DNA from: Limnephilus marmoratus
Lineage: Eukaryota > Arthropoda > Insecta > Trichoptera > Limnephilidae
NCBI GenBank assembly: GCA_917880885.1
Contig: OU862917.1
Location: forward strand, 55,069,227 to 55,133,226
Length of the DNA: 64,000 nucleotides
Direction of reading: 5' to 3'
A model generated the notes under the pieces. That model was not told where the DNA came from and did not search any database. It saw nothing but the letters and a program-made list of their open reading frames with translations. The position numbers and the translations under genes were made by a program. Positions 21,831-32,857 of the stretch are shown here, in pieces. Each line of letters begins with the position of its first letter. Position 1 is the first letter of the stretch.

Positions 21831-22184
21831 CAACAGACAGAGGGACATAAAGAATTTCAAAGAATAAATAGCAACCGTCTAATTAGGAGAAGGTACAACA
21901 AATTAGAATTATGTAGATCAATAACATCAACACAAGATAAATGAAAACAGGAGACCCGAGAAATTGTGGAAAGTTCTGGAGGCTATCGCTAAATTTGTTC
22001 GTAATCTTGCCCCACAGAGTTGTGAGTAGATATAATGGACGCATTCGCACAAGAGGTTGGGAAAGGGTTAAATTGATTCTTTGGAACGGAATATGGAAAG
22101 TAATTCCGATTAATTAAATATTTTTAAACACAGAGTAATAGATATTCTCAGTCACACTTGTGAAAGACCATCTTTCAAAATAGA

Positions 22185-22310
22185 AAGGTTCCTTAAAATT
22201 GCTTTAGATATTTTGATGACCAGATCTGAATAGCTACGTACTTTACAACCTTCTTCTTTGTCATCTGGTTCCCTTCCCCACTCCCTTTATAATATATTAC
22301 AAATATTTAA
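22185..22310 (+). mobile_element. fragment of SINE family S (body)
   Basis: Matches the body of the 57.8-kb SINE (GATGACCAGATCTGAATAGC, then CCCTTCCCCACT) without the tRNA head. The region 21831-22184 to its left shows nothing recognisable. Confidence 0.7.
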
Positions 22311-22642
22311 AATAAAGATATAAGTTAAAAAAAAAATCCATAAGTTTAAAAAAAAAATAAATAAAACCTTTCACCCTCGCCTTCACGGCTCGCAACATTG
22401 TAAATTACCAAGTGTGTAAAAATAAAGCAAATACTCCAGACTTTCAAAATAAACATTAACTCAACTTTGCCATTAATCTTCTTATAAATGTAAATGTAGC
22501 ACCAACAGTGATGAGGGTAGCAAAGGTAAAGTCATGCAATGTCCAGTGTTTTGAATATAATGTCCTCCACGTGCAAATTCGTATCTTCCCCAAGCATAAA
22601 CTTTTTAATAAAGTGTGTTTTATCGGAAGTGTCCTGCAGGTA

Positions 22643-23517
22643 TAGTCCAGTAAACGAATGGTCCAAAAGGAGGTGTAGAGTGCGTGAGCAGGAACCTAAG
22701 CGATTCTTTCAGGACTTGTTTAGGATGCTTAGGGTGTGAACATACTAAAAGTCCTGACGTCTAGGTGGTGAGCTAGGGGGGGGGGAAAGGTTTCGATTTT
22801 TGGGTTTCCGTTTATATCTCAAAAACTAGGAAAACTTTTTTAGACTAAGTAAAAGTTCATAAGATTATCTACAACTTTTATTCTATATGTAATTTTGGAA
22901 ATCCCAGCCGTTTTTGAGTTATACGCTCCACAAATGTCAATATTTTCGAAAAAAATCATTTTACCTCACATTTTTCATCAAACATTTCTTCATATCGTCT
23001 AAAATATTCATCCAAGAAAGAAATTTATTTGAAAGAAGTTGTAAATAATTTAATACATATGTAAATAAATCTCCAACCAGTAAATATTTACAGCAATTTT
23101 AAGTTTTTTCGTAAAATATCGTCATTTTCAGGAAAAGCTGTTTTTTCTTACCAAATTATTAAGACGGGTTTTTTCTTCATGGGAAATTCCTTATTAATTT
23201 TTGCACGCAAAAAAGCAGGTAAGTTGTTCTCGAACAGATGATTAGTGGAATTCATTTTATAATTATTATTATTGTGATGGGTGATTAGGTTAGTCGTCGG
23301 AGATGCTATAATAACGTGCTACGATGTCCCGCAAAGATCGGGCATTTCCAATGTCTTTTGTCAGCTCGTCGATAAAAAATCACGATGAAAAGGTTGCAGT
23401 TGACCGAACATCGCTGTTTCAGCGGATGTGTATAAGCAAACGATCAGATGAGGATTTGATGAAATTCTTCAGAGTATGAGTTTGCCCCATTTCCCTTGGC
23501 ACTGTTCAATGAAAGTG
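22643..23517 (+). repeat. left inverted arm
   Basis: About 875 bp. It contains non-coding upstream sequence, a good splice-donor-like AGGTAAGT at about 23217-23224, and then the start of the coding region. Relative to the right arm it has lost about 80 bp within the N-terminal codons (near 23320-23330). Confidence 0.88.
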
Positions 23518-23632
23518 GGATGCGAAAGACAAATAAATCTGTTCTGTATCGCTTATTCGAGCCTACCAAAAAAACTGTTCTACTGTCTCAGATGAACATT
23601 GTTGTGGACGGAGGATTTCTATCATATTATAC
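23320..23632 (+). pseudogene. PIN/FEN-like protein, N-terminal part
   Basis: Although shifted and interrupted, successive codons give FQRMCISKRSDEDLMKFF, then YEFAPFPLALFNES, MRKTNKSVLYRLFEP and VVDGGF. In this family the last motif begins a PIN/FEN-like nuclease fold with an early acidic residue. A stop follows Phe-Phe-Arg (near 23478) and a one-base slip moves the frame. The same N-terminal codons exist in undamaged form on the minus strand of the right arm. Coding is cut at 23633 by a LINE insertion. Confidence 0.7.
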
Positions 23633-23646
23633 ATATTATCTTTATT

Positions 23647-24097
23647 CATCATCATCATCATCATCTGTGGCTCTACAACCCAGGTCGGGTCTTGGCCTCC
23701 AGCAGAGCCTGCCTCCATGACTGTCGGTGTTGTGCTGCGTTGCGCCAGTTTCGGATGCCGATGGTGCTTGCATCCTTCACCACTCCATCCAGCCATCGAA
23801 GCTTTGGTCTTCCAACTCTTCTCCGACCCCCAGGTGCACCATCCATAATTCGCTTTGGAATATCTCCTTCGCTCATTCTCTGGATATGTCCAGCCCACCT
23901 GAGTCTTCCAGTTTTGATTTCCTTGGAGATATTAGGGTCCTCGTAAAGATCGTATAGCTCCTGGTTGTATCTGATACGCCATTCTCCATTATCACAGACT
24001 GGGCCGTAAATCCTTCGCAGCACCTTCCTTTCAAAACTTTCTAGGGCTCCTTCATCACCCTTACTGATTGTCCAGCATTCCGAACCATACATAAGAA
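23647..24097 (-). mobile_element. LINE 3' fragment inserted in the PIN-like gene
   Basis: Minus strand, about 450 bp, with a (GAT)n tail (ATC repeats at 23647-23665). Flanks ATATTATCTTTATT (23633-23646) and ATATTATCTATATT (24098-24111) are a 14-bp target duplication with one mismatch. The reading frame 23673-24092 encodes MYGSECWT, FERKVLRRIYGPV, LRWAGHIQRMSEG and RVGRPKLRWLDGV, the C-terminal region of a LINE endonuclease-reverse transcriptase polyprotein. It has no palm domain. Clade is uncertain. Confidence 0.88.
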
Positions 24098-24111
24098 ATA
24101 TTATCTATATT

Positions 24112-24553
24112 ATACAGAGTAATTTGACAAAAAGATGTCTCCGTTGCCGCAATTTGTGATCCTTATATCACTCCTTATAACCACCACTATCCTGGAATGA
24201 CTCGCATTGTGGTATTTGATAGGTACGCAAATCCAGTCAATAGTACGAAATCACAAGAACAGATGCGACGATACAGACTGAGACGGTCAGCCGACATCAA
24301 TTTGACATGGAACAAATCAATACCCGTTAAACAAGAAGATTTTTTATCCAATCCTACTAACAAAAGTAACTTCATCTCCTTACTACAGACTAAGTTTCGG
24401 GAGAATGGGATACAGACTCATCAGGCCACTGATGATGCTGACGTCCTTATCGTGAAGACTGCTGTGGAACTATCCTTTCACAACTCTAGGGCTGTCTTTG
24501 GTGAGGATGTGGACCTCACTGTCTTTTTGATTGCTTCCACTCCTCCCACCTAA
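24112..24553 (+). pseudogene. PIN/FEN-like protein, central part
   Basis: After the LINE, codons read CDPYITPYNHHYPGMTRIV and VFDRYANPVNSTKSQEQMRR, then a Lys/Arg-rich helix, LLQTKFRENGIQTHQATDDAD, and FGEDVDLTVFL ending near 24553. Acidic positions in VFD and GED.DL are where PIN/FEN nucleases coordinate metal; the family consensus as I know it has GEDTDLLVLL, so the core is partly kept. The 24197 ATG is internal. The segment ends in a stop and the frame shifts afterwards. Nuclease function is inferred from motif pattern only. Confidence 0.65.
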
Positions 24554-24663
24554 GATATTCTATTGCTGAAACCCGGACGAGAGAAAACCAAAACATTGGC
24601 ACTGTCTACCCAAGAGATGCAGCATCGTGGATTTGAACACATCATATTTTTACATAAAGCAAG

Positions 24664-25329
24664 GTGGGCTTTTCAAAATTGTACTTGGAGTCAGAAATGA
24701 TCAAGCAAGCGGAAATGATCTTTTACAACCCCTCCTCTACTCACGACGAGGTTGAAGAGGCTGGAAATAAATGCTTCCTGAAATGGTATGCGGCGCCAAA
24801 AAGACAGACCTCCCTTAACCAGTACCGCTTCCAGTCGTTCACAAGGTCCGTGGCAAATATGAAGCCTGACATCAGCTCCCTCCCTCTTACAGAGAGTGCA
24901 GCTAAACAGCATTCCCGGCGAACATACCACCAAGTTCAGCAGTGGCTCGGGATTGAGCTGTCCCCTGAAGAATGGGGGTGGAAACACGAAGGAAACACCC
25001 TGGCGCCAATTACAACAGAAGATCCTCCAGCACCGGAGGTCCTTCTGAAAATGATATTATGCCGCTGCACCAAGGATTGTGCAATTGGCAAATGTGGATG
25101 CCGAAAAGCAATGCTAAACTATTCTGCAGCGTGCCTTCACTGCCAAGGGAAATGCCTCAATAGCGTGCCTGTTGCCGAGGACGACGATGAAGACGACGTA
25201 GAGCCCTTTCAACAAGAACATCCACCACTGAGAATGACGATGCCATGGATGAACAACGCTTGCCAGGACCCTCACGTCCAAAGAGGATATGAAAACGTGA
25301 ATCCATATAAAGTTGAGAGTGTAACATGA
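24664..25329 (+). pseudogene. PIN/FEN-like protein, C-terminal part with Cys-rich motif
   Basis: 221 residues. Mid-region HSRRTYHQVQQWLG and WGWKHEGNTLAPI are hallmark stretches of this family, followed by PAPEVLLKMILC and a Cys-rich motif, CRCTKDCAIGKCGCRKA, then CLHCQGKCLN, probably a zinc-binding CXC-like module. An acidic tail (EDDDEDDVEP) precedes the end. Between 24553 and 24664 the frame passes LKPGRE and FLHKA but the expected segment around a Gly-Cys-Asp motif is missing, so there is a deletion as well as a stop. The gene stops a few bases before the right arm begins. Confidence 0.72.
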
Positions 25330-25339
25330 TGTTATTGAG

Positions 25340-26297
25340 AACAGTGCCAAGGGAAATGGGGCCAACTCATACTCAAAGAATTTCATCAAATCCTCATCTG
25401 ATCGTTTGCTTATACACATCCGCTGAAACAGCATTGTTGGGTCAACTGCAACCTTTTCATCGTGAATTTTTATCGACGAGCTGACAGAATACATTGGGAA
25501 TGCCCGATCTTTGCGGGACAACTTGATGTCTGGGAATGTCAAGCCCACTATCGCATTCATTGCTTTTTTACCAACTCGAACAGCATCGTAGCACGTTATT
25601 GTAGCATCTCCGACGACTAACCTAATCACCCATCACAATAATTATGATTATAAAATGAATTCCACTAATCATCTGTTCGAGAACAACTTACCTGCTTTCT
25701 TGTGTGCAAAAATTAATAAGGAATTTCCCATGAAGAAAAAACCCGTCTTAATAATTTGGTAAGAAAAAACAGCTTTTTCTGAAAATGACGATATTTTACG
25801 AAAAAACTTAAAATTGCTGTAAATATTTACTGGTTGGAGATTTATTTACATATGTATACATATTCTAAAAGGTAATTAAATTATTTACAACTTCTTTCAA
25901 ATAAATTTCTTTCTTGGATGAATATTTTAGACGATATGAAGAAATGTTTGATGAAAAATGTGAGGTAAAATGATTTTTTTCGAAAATATTGACATTTGTG
26001 GAGCGTATAACTCAAAAACGGCTGGGATTACCAAAATTACGTATAGAATAAAAGTTGTAGATAATCTTATGAGCTTTTACTTATTCTAAAAAAGTTTTCC
26101 TCTGCGACCCACCGTTTTTGAGATATAAACGGAAACCCGAAAATCGGGACCTTCCCCCCCCTCCCTCCCCCCTCTATCTCACCACCTAGACGTCAGGACT
26201 TTTAGTATGTTCATACCCTAAGCACCCTAAACAAGTCCTGAAAGAATCGCTTAGGTTCCTGCTCACGCACTCTACAACTCCTTCCTTTACTGGACTA
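25340..26297 (-). repeat. right inverted arm, with a second copy of the gene's N-terminal codons
   Basis: Inverted copy of the left arm. On the minus strand, 25629 to about 25360 reads RLVVGDATITCYDAVRVGKK, then SRKDRAFPMYSVSSSIK, FQRMCISKRSDEDLMKFF and YELAPFPLALF without a stop, then runs antisense into the gene's 3' end. It keeps the ~80 bp that the left arm has lost. Transcription across both arms would make a long hairpin RNA. Confidence 0.85.
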
Positions 26298-26414
26298 GTA
26301 AGTATGTTTCTGTATCCGTTTGTAAATAATAAAATTAGATAGAGCCTAAGATTAATTATGGTTTCTTTGCAATTGTTGTTATGAAATGCAGATTTATTAA
26401 ATATAGGTTTGGAG

Positions 26415-26520
26415 TATGTGTGAGGAAGATTAAGTGAGGTTAAGTTAGGTTAAGTTAGATTAAGTAGATTAAGTTAGATTAAGTTAGATTAACTTAGTCT
26501 AAGGATGTTAAGTAGATTAC
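26415..26520. repeat. GTTAAGTTAGATTAA-type microsatellite
   Basis: Imperfect tandem units of 10-11 bases (TTAAGTTAGA, GGTTAAGTTA). It is not the arthropod telomeric TTAGG repeat, since the spacing varies and GG is rare. Confidence 0.8.
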
Positions 26521-26549
26521 TAAATACCTACATAAGGTAAATGTATTAT

Positions 26550-26937
26550 TGGGGGGCAAGAATTCCAATAATCCATGCGCTTGATAGCTGCAAGACGAGT
26601 GGTTATCTAGCCTCCTACATAGTTAAGTAAATTGAAATACGTACATATAAAAAGATGTTTTATTTAATTTATCGGGGGGCTAGAATTCCAATAATCCATG
26701 CGCTTGATAGGCTGCAAGACGTGTTGTTATCTGGCTTCCCAAGTTAAGTAAATTCTAATGTAAAATCCATGCTAAGTTGTACAGCGCTCTTGAGGCGATT
26801 TTTCGCAAAAACAGCGCTATATAAGTTGTCCAAATTATTATTATTATTATTATTAATGATAAATTGTAAAGCGCCCTTGAGGTGATTTTTCACAAAAACG
26901 GCGCTCTATAAATTGTCCAATTGTTATTATTATTATA
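26550..26937 (+). repeat. three CR1/L2-like LINE 3' ends in series
   Basis: 26550-26650 and 26673-26780 share a 3' UTR block (AATCCATGCGCTTGATAG); the second runs on into the AGCGCT...AGCGCT hairpin and (ATT)n at 26775-26860. A third tail, GTAAAGCGCCCTTGAGG to (TTA)n, occupies 26866-26937. New copies seem to have inserted at or beside older tails, as expected of an enzyme primed at A/T-rich repeats. Confidence 0.88.
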
Positions 26938-26990
26938 AAATATGCCAATTAGGGATGTCGTAGTCCCACTGGCTTCACACGATTGGGAAC
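26938..26990 (+). mobile_element. fragment of SINE family S (3' end)
   Basis: Short match to the 3' part of the 57.8-kb SINE (ATGCCAATTAGGGATG, then TAGTCCCACTGGCTTC). Confidence 0.65.
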
Positions 26991-27017
26991 CTTCTAAATA
27001 AAATGAATTATCTAAGA

Positions 27018-27240
27018 ACTAACAGAACTAACTTGCCAATAGTCATGCCAGTCGGGAGAACTGTCTTGTTAAATAGAATCACTTCGAATATCGTTATGTT
27101 TAACATCAATGAAGCACAATTGGTCTGATTGTGCTTCATTGGTGTTTAAATTGCTTAAATCTTTTAAAAACGCTTTGTAATTTAACATTTGTAATGTTTT
27201 TAAAATGAATAAATTAATTGAATTGAATTGGATTACATCA
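27018..27240 (+). pseudogene. LINE RT C-terminal fragment with A-rich tail
   Basis: Codons from about 27031 give LPIVMPVGRT and LLNRITSNIVMFNINEAQ, then a stop; 63018-63110 encodes the related LLLNRINSHIDIFSASEA. Such strings end R1/jockey/CR1-type polyproteins. The copy ends in an (AATTG)n-like run. An inverted repeat, GAAGCACAATTG and CAATTGTGCTTC-like sequence near 27111-27141, lies just after the stop. Confidence 0.6.
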
Positions 27241-28130
27241 ACAAAATATAATTAGTTGATTTTAATTTTACAAAACAATGCAACGTAATAATATATTAAG
27301 AAACTAGTAGGCATAAGGATTTAAAAACAACATGTTTAGTACGTGTAGGTACCTACTATATATCAACTGTTATTATCATGTAAACAACAAGTTTTATTAT
27401 GAATAATAAATATTAGTATTCAGAAATAATAGTTTACTTTTTTAAAATCATGTGATTATATCAAATCCACAGATGTTGTCCAAATATTCTGCAAGATACA
27501 AAAATAACCCTAAACACACAATTGCATCAGAGATCTAAAATGCACATAAAAATAAAAGGGAGACTAAACCAAAACTCAAACTCCGGCTACCCCTGACGGC
27601 CACATGTCGTTTCTCTCAATATGGTTTGCATCACGGCTAAATTCAGCTTTCTACCCCTAAATCCCGTCCCCCGGTCGCGCTGGCCCGCCTGACCTTTCGA
27701 CCTAAGGCCCAAATCTCGTTAGGGTTGGCTTGACACATCATCCCTCTGCCTGGAAATGGTCACAAAAACATCGCATTCCACACGAATTTGGGAAAGAACC
27801 GTTATTTTTTCAACTGTGTTGAATATTATCTCTTATTTCTTGCATTCTAATAAATGTGGAACTTAATGTTCATTAAAAATTATACATAAATCAGGAGGGA
27901 TGTTTGAAGGTATGCGCGTTGGTCTGTGCAAATTGTAGTTATGCTCGTTGGTCTGACTGAAATATTTCGAGTTAGTCGATACGTCTAGAATTTGATTTAA
28001 AAATGACGTATTTCCGATCGTGTCTGGTTATTTTCTTTTAAAGAAGTGCTTCTTTATTTTTATCCAGTGAAATACCTCAAATTTCGGTTTCCGTAAATCT
28101 ACTAAACTAGTGTAGCAAATTATATTTGTA
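27241..28130. other. no gene recognised; includes a GC-richer patch
   Basis: Mostly AT-rich. Bases 27580-27780 are unusually GC-rich and pyrimidine-biased on the plus strand (CCCGTCCCCCGGTCGCGCTG), with no convincing frame and no match elsewhere in the window. Confidence 0.4.
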
Positions 28131-28192
28131 CAGCGCCCCTCAAGTTTTATTCATATCTATCTAATTATATAAATAAAAAATAATCAGTATAT

Positions 28193-28260
28193 GTTTGTCC
28201 TGAAGAAGGAACGTTCGTTCCGAAACCGGTCGGCTTTACTCAAATATATTAGTGGTTCAA
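28193..28260 (+). repeat. CTGAAGA-stem-GAAAC hairpin motif, copy 2
   Basis: CTGAAGA 28200-28206, one extra A, GGAAC 28208-28212, loop GTTC, GTTCC 28217-28221, GAAAC 28222-28226. The stem is fully paired and differs in sequence from the copies at 11597 and 39090. Downstream sequence is unrelated to those copies. A degenerate AGCGCCCCTCAAG tail scrap lies upstream at 28130-28145. Confidence 0.65.
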
Positions 28261-28377
28261 ACAAAGTTAAATTGTTTCATTTAAAAAATAATCACTTCTT
28301 CTAACGCAGCAGTGTATTTATATTGGTATTAAAGTGGTAAGAACTAAGTATTTTATTATACTAATAATAATTATAAT

Positions 28378-28774
28378 AAAAAAGAATCGCCAAAATGTAT
28401 GTAACGACTTTACCGATTTCATTCAAACTTTGGGGATTCGACGTGTGCATGCCCGCGAAGGTTTCTTATGTACTGATGAGCTCTAGCATTATGAAATTTG
28501 TATACAAAAATTGCAAAAGGTGGCACGCAAGCTGAATGTACCGGGACTGAATGAATGGAATGCGGGAGGGGAGAGGGGAACTCGAGAGGGAGGTTCGCGG
28601 GACGGGGGAAGCGGGCAAGGGGAGTGGGGGGAGCGAAGGCGGAGTGGGAACGCTAGAGGGGAAGGGGACGCGGGAGAAGAAGGGGAAAAGACACGAAGGC
28701 AGAAACAATTTTTATGTGAGATGTCTATTAGCATGTGTCGCTCTCCATACAGAGAAAAAAATGGCCTTATATTT
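28378..28774 (+). mobile_element. Helitron-like fragment with G-rich interior
   Basis: Contains the family block ATTCAAACTTTGGGGATTCG and the GGGA-rich interior also found at 29.7 and 36.6 kb. The overlapping 80-107-codon frames here are low-complexity Gly/Arg/Glu products of that repeat and are not genes. The right end is cut by the element at 28775. Confidence 0.65.
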
Positions 28775-29677
28775 AAACGCGCAGGGTCTCAAAAGTTTTG
28801 TATGATCTGTAGCTATTCGAAAACGCAAAAATAAATGAAATTATTGTTCACTATTAGCCCGCTAAAATGGCCGGAAGTTTTGAAAAAAAAATAGATTTCG
28901 TGATTTGGAAAAAAAATAAAATAAAGGGTTCATATTTTATATTTTGTACCAAAATTATTTTTTATTCCTTAACTGAAGTACAAAGAACCAAAAATTTTTT
29001 TTTATTTTAAACATATGTGATGTGTTGGTTAAAAACAAAGATATTGAAATATAAATGAAATATAAATAGATGTGCTATCTGCTGTTTTTACTATGTGGGT
29101 CTGCGCTTCCGGGTGTCGCCGATATTGTTTACCAATTAACAAATAAACTAAAAGAACAAATAATTAACGAATAAACCAAACGAACATTAAACTAAATGAA
29201 CGAATTCTTTCCTTATTCAAAATATATGGTTAACCAATATAAATGCACATTTTAAAAAAATCAACGAAATGAACAAATTCTTTTTGTATGAAAACTACGC
29301 TAATTAGCGCGTAGTCCGGCGACAGTTGCGCGGATACCATAGCATATCTATTCTGTATTTGAATATCTTTGGTTAAAAATATAAAAGGGGAAAATACACT
29401 TTTTCTGGATAAAATCAGAATTCTTGTTGACTTACTTGTATTCATAAACTTGAACTTTTTTTTCATTTTTATCAGTTATACGCATTTTTTAATAATGAAC
29501 AAACGTTAAAAGGTTAAATTAATGAAAAAAAAAATATTCAAAATTAAAAAAAAAATGGTTTTAGGTTTGTTTTCTGATTTTCAATGCATTTTAGCGGGTT
29601 AATAACCATTTAAAAAAAAAATTAAATGCAGTTCTCATTTTCTTTGTAAGACGCAACTTTTGAGACCCCGGGCGTTT
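28775..29677. mobile_element. candidate DNA element with about 100-bp imperfect inverted ends
   Basis: Left AAACGCGCAGGGTCTCAAAA and right (complement) AAACGCCCGGGGTCTCAAAA, with a further shared block, CCCGCTAAAATG, about 75 bp inside each end. No reading frame of interest inside and no clear target duplication. It lies between two Helitron-like fragments. Confidence 0.55.
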
Positions 29678-29699
29678 GCGAATTCAAAAGTTGAAATAA

Positions 29700-29870
29700 T
29701 TGACACACCCTGATGTCTATGCGCCGCTAAACCATTCATCCGATTGCGATGAAACTTTGGGGATTTGAGGGGAAAGGGAGGGGGAAGGGGAACAGGACGA
29801 ATGAGAAAGGTAACGCTGGTATAAACAATTTCTTATTAAGTGGCATAGCAACGCACGCCAGGAACGCTAG
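29700..29870 (+). mobile_element. Helitron-like 3' end
   Basis: ATTCATCCGATTGCGATGAA, G-rich interior, GCAACGCACGCCAGGAACG and the end CTAG (29867-29870) followed by T. This is the typical 3' end of the family; the 5' part is missing. Confidence 0.75.
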
Positions 29871-31200
29871 TATATTTATCATGTCTCACTACGAATCCGA
29901 CAGAAGCCAGGTAGCCACCTACGTAAGACGATTGTATTTTTTTAGCTGTTAAAATTTTATTTAAAATGTAAGAAAATATTTAGAACATTTTAAATATTTT
30001 TGTTTTTTCATTAACAACGCATTTTCTGACCGTAGTGGGCAATACACATTTTTTAACTTTATTGGAATCGTTTTTATTTGAGAATTTTTATTTGTTACAC
30101 GTGTATTATATTAAGGTTAGCAGGAAAATACCTGGTGAGGGTGAGATCTGGTCGCTTGGATACGCGTACAGAGTTTATCAAGCTTCACCAACAAATAGGC
30201 CTCAACCCAATGACGTTATATAAATAAACCTCAACCGACACAAAAACCAACCGAGAAATTTACAATCTGAGGAAGAGAGATTCTTTAGGAAAGGTTTCAA
30301 ACACAAAATCTGCAGGTCAAGCAGGTACAGACGTTCGCAAAGAAGCAAGCCGAAAACAAGAAAGCCAAAATCAAGAAAGCATAAAACATGAAGGCAAAAA
30401 ATCAAGGTTGCAAGTTGTCAATATTGTTGTTTTAAAACTTTAGTTTTTCTTGAAAATAAATATGCTCTTTGTTGTCCAATTCATGTTTAATTTTCCTGTA
30501 TGTAGTCGGTTTGGCTAAAGTTCGGTGTTTGGGAGAAATTCCTAAAAAATAAAACTAGTTATATTTATACTAATTTGGGGTCGGGGAATCCGAATCTGAA
30601 AGAATTAGGCGGCGGCAAGCAATATTAACTGAGTTACACGACTTAAAAAAATTTTATACACACACAGGAAAATAGCCATTTTGGAAGCATTTTGATTCCT
30701 AGACAATCAAACTAGTTATTTTTATACTAACTATGGGCCGAGGAATCCGAATCCTTATCCAAACACCGAACTTTTTCCGTCGGTTTTAAAAAAAGTTACT
30801 AATATTTCGGTACAACCATTTTCTTCAACTGAATATATTACTGATAAATTCATGGATTATTTTCTCTTCGGTTTCACATTCAAATAACTGCTAAAAAAAT
30901 ATTTATTCATAATATCAATAATCCATTTGGATTTAGAGTTATGTCCTCTACATATCTCTATCAAAATTCCTTTAAATGGACAATATACAGTGTTAATTTC
31001 AAGCGATCTCCCAGGTAAGTATGGTTCTGTTTTTTTTAATTAATTTTTAGGTAGCATCGCGTTCATTGGTCAAAATATTGTACATAATATATTTTCGTAT
31101 CGGTGATCAATGAACTGGTGTATGCAATTTTTAGTCATAAGTTGTTTTTAAATGTTTGTCTAGCTTGTAGTTCTTTTTAGATTTTAGAAATGTATCATAA
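29871..31200. other. no gene recognised; one diverged direct repeat
   Basis: A block containing AAACTAGTTAT, TTTATACTAA and GGAATCCGAATC occurs at 30551-30600 and 30708-30755; the outer ends GTTCGGTGTTTGG (30519) and CCAAACACCGAAC (30757) are inverted. This may be a small unrecognised element at about 30519-30770. Confidence 0.45.
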
Positions 31201-31202
31201 GT

Positions 31203-31275
31203 TTGTACAGCGCCCTTGAGGTGATTTTTCATGAAAACGGAGCTATGGTAATCGTCCAAGTATTATTATTATTTA
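31203..31275 (+). repeat. CR1/L2-like LINE 3' tail
   Basis: GTACAGCGCCCTTGAGG, hairpin partner ACGGAGCTATGG (one stem base changed) and (TTA)n. No coding part is attached. Confidence 0.85.
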
Positions 31276-32676
31276 GAGAACCATTTATTGGATAACCAAC
31301 AGCTGGTCACCTGTCACCCCCGTGGCTCGCTACATTTGTTGACTTAGCAGAGGTGTCCTGGTTAATGCGGTGAGATTTGTCCGGGTCTTGGCGGTGGGTG
31401 CGTAGCAAGCCGGATCGGGAGAGACTGGTTGAGGTAGACCTTTTGATCTCTCGAAACATCGCCCTGCATCACAGTTGCAGGGTTGAATTCATAGGATAGA
31501 GTGGGGATGGTTGAAACGCTTTTACTTTAACTATGTGTAGTAATATTTCTTCCGTATTTATGGATAAGATGTTTATACTAGATGTTCTATAATCTATCTA
31601 GTTATCAAATTAAATTTATTGGATGGCCACAACTCGTACAGGTAAGCTACAGTAACCACTTAAAGACGATGGGGAAATCTGTTTCAATTACGTTTATATT
31701 AGTGTGGACGATTATCCCCATAGTATGTGGGGATAATTGAAACACTCTAAATATCTTTGGAATAATTGGAGTAATTTTAATCAATGTTAAACATTTTCTT
31801 TATTATAATAGTACTCAATGAGATCATGAATACTGATTAAACATATCGCAAGTATTTTAAAAACTATGAACGTAAATGTCTTTGAAATGAAAAAACTTTA
31901 AATATATTTTTTATTATTTGTGTTTAAGTGCTCTTAGTTATACTAACTATGAGTATTTGGCATAAACAATATAGTTTTACTGCGATATTATCCTGGAGCA
32001 GAATGGAAATAAGTTTTTCGCTTTCATACAAAAGTGCTTGTTTCAACCATCACACTGTTTCAATCATAACAATGTTGAATTTACCTCTGACTTGAGCGCA
32101 TTTTTTCTGTGTAAAATTCAGCAACTTTAAGAACTTGAAAAAATCGAAATTAATTGAATTTGTGATTTGCGATATGACATAATTATACAAAATATCGCAA
32201 TATTTTAGAACGAAAAACTTTAAATATTCGGTTAAGGGGCATTAACTTTCATTAAACAATTAAATAGTATTTATTAAAAGAAAAGAAAAATCTGTATGTG
32301 CAATTCACATGCGGTAGAAGTGAAACATACAGAAAACTATAGTAGACAAAAGTGGGTAGATTACGAAGCACTTTTTTTATCAATGTGAAGTTTTTTTTTT
32401 CATATTTTAGTCATCGGATTCCAGTGCACCTGCAAAAAAATTGAACCAAAATCGTGTCAGAAATACATAATTTAAGCAATTACAAGAGTAGGTACCTACC
32501 CATCACAAATGATTCAATGGGTTAATTATTTTTTAAAAATTAAGAAAGAATAGTGCCTTTACCGGTGCACCCAAAAACGATATTATTGAAGCAACCAACC
32601 TATTGAGTGAATATCCTTTAAAAAAATCGTGGGTATGTTCGTAGGTATTACAAATAACAAATAACTAATCAAATAA

Positions 32677-32840
32677 CTGCCTCGAAACAGGCTAGCCCAG
32701 TGAGGCCGGTTACGTGTAACCTCAACTTATAACTAACTATAAATCTCTAATATTTAAATATTACCTACTGTTCATGTGTATATTTTTTCTCTGTTGTTGT
32801 ACTTATATAATTGATAAAACAATGTATACTATTAACGTAG
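32677..32840 (+). repeat. LINE 3' end with conserved stem-loop
   Basis: GCCTC (32679-32683) pairs with GAGGC (32702-32706) around GAAACAGGCTAGCCCAGT, followed by about 130 bp of AT-rich 3' UTR. It is the same type of hairpin as at 21728, 34722, 40830 and 61204. The next LINE starts directly after it. Confidence 0.65.
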
Positions 32841-32857
32841 ATTTTTTTTAGTTATAA

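Larger units (their letters stand above)
22643..26297 (+). mobile_element. transposon-like unit with long inverted arms and a PIN/FEN-like gene
   Basis: Bases 22643-23517 and 25340-26297 are inverted copies; outermost TAGTCCAGTAAA is shared, and GTA lies on both sides (22640-22642, 26298-26300), a possible 3-bp target duplication. Between and partly inside the arms is one broken plus-strand gene. The left arm lacks about 80 bp present in the right arm. No DDE transposase is visible. The protein type is familiar as a high-copy, poorly characterised family in invertebrate genomes; long inverted arms plus this gene suggest a mobile unit, but movement is inferred. Confidence 0.78.

Noticed and set aside
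24691..24987. 98-codon minus-strand frame in the PIN-like gene
   Set aside because: Antisense shadow of the sense frame 24664-25329, which has family motifs.
26415..26520. Telomere-like TTAGG array
   Set aside because: Units are TTAAGTTAGA variants with irregular spacing, not (TTAGG)n.
28466..28834. Overlapping Gly/Arg/Glu- or Pro/Ser-rich frames on both strands
   Set aside because: Products of a GGGGA-rich Helitron interior; the same happens at 36905-37204, 43905-44144 and 48129-48456.
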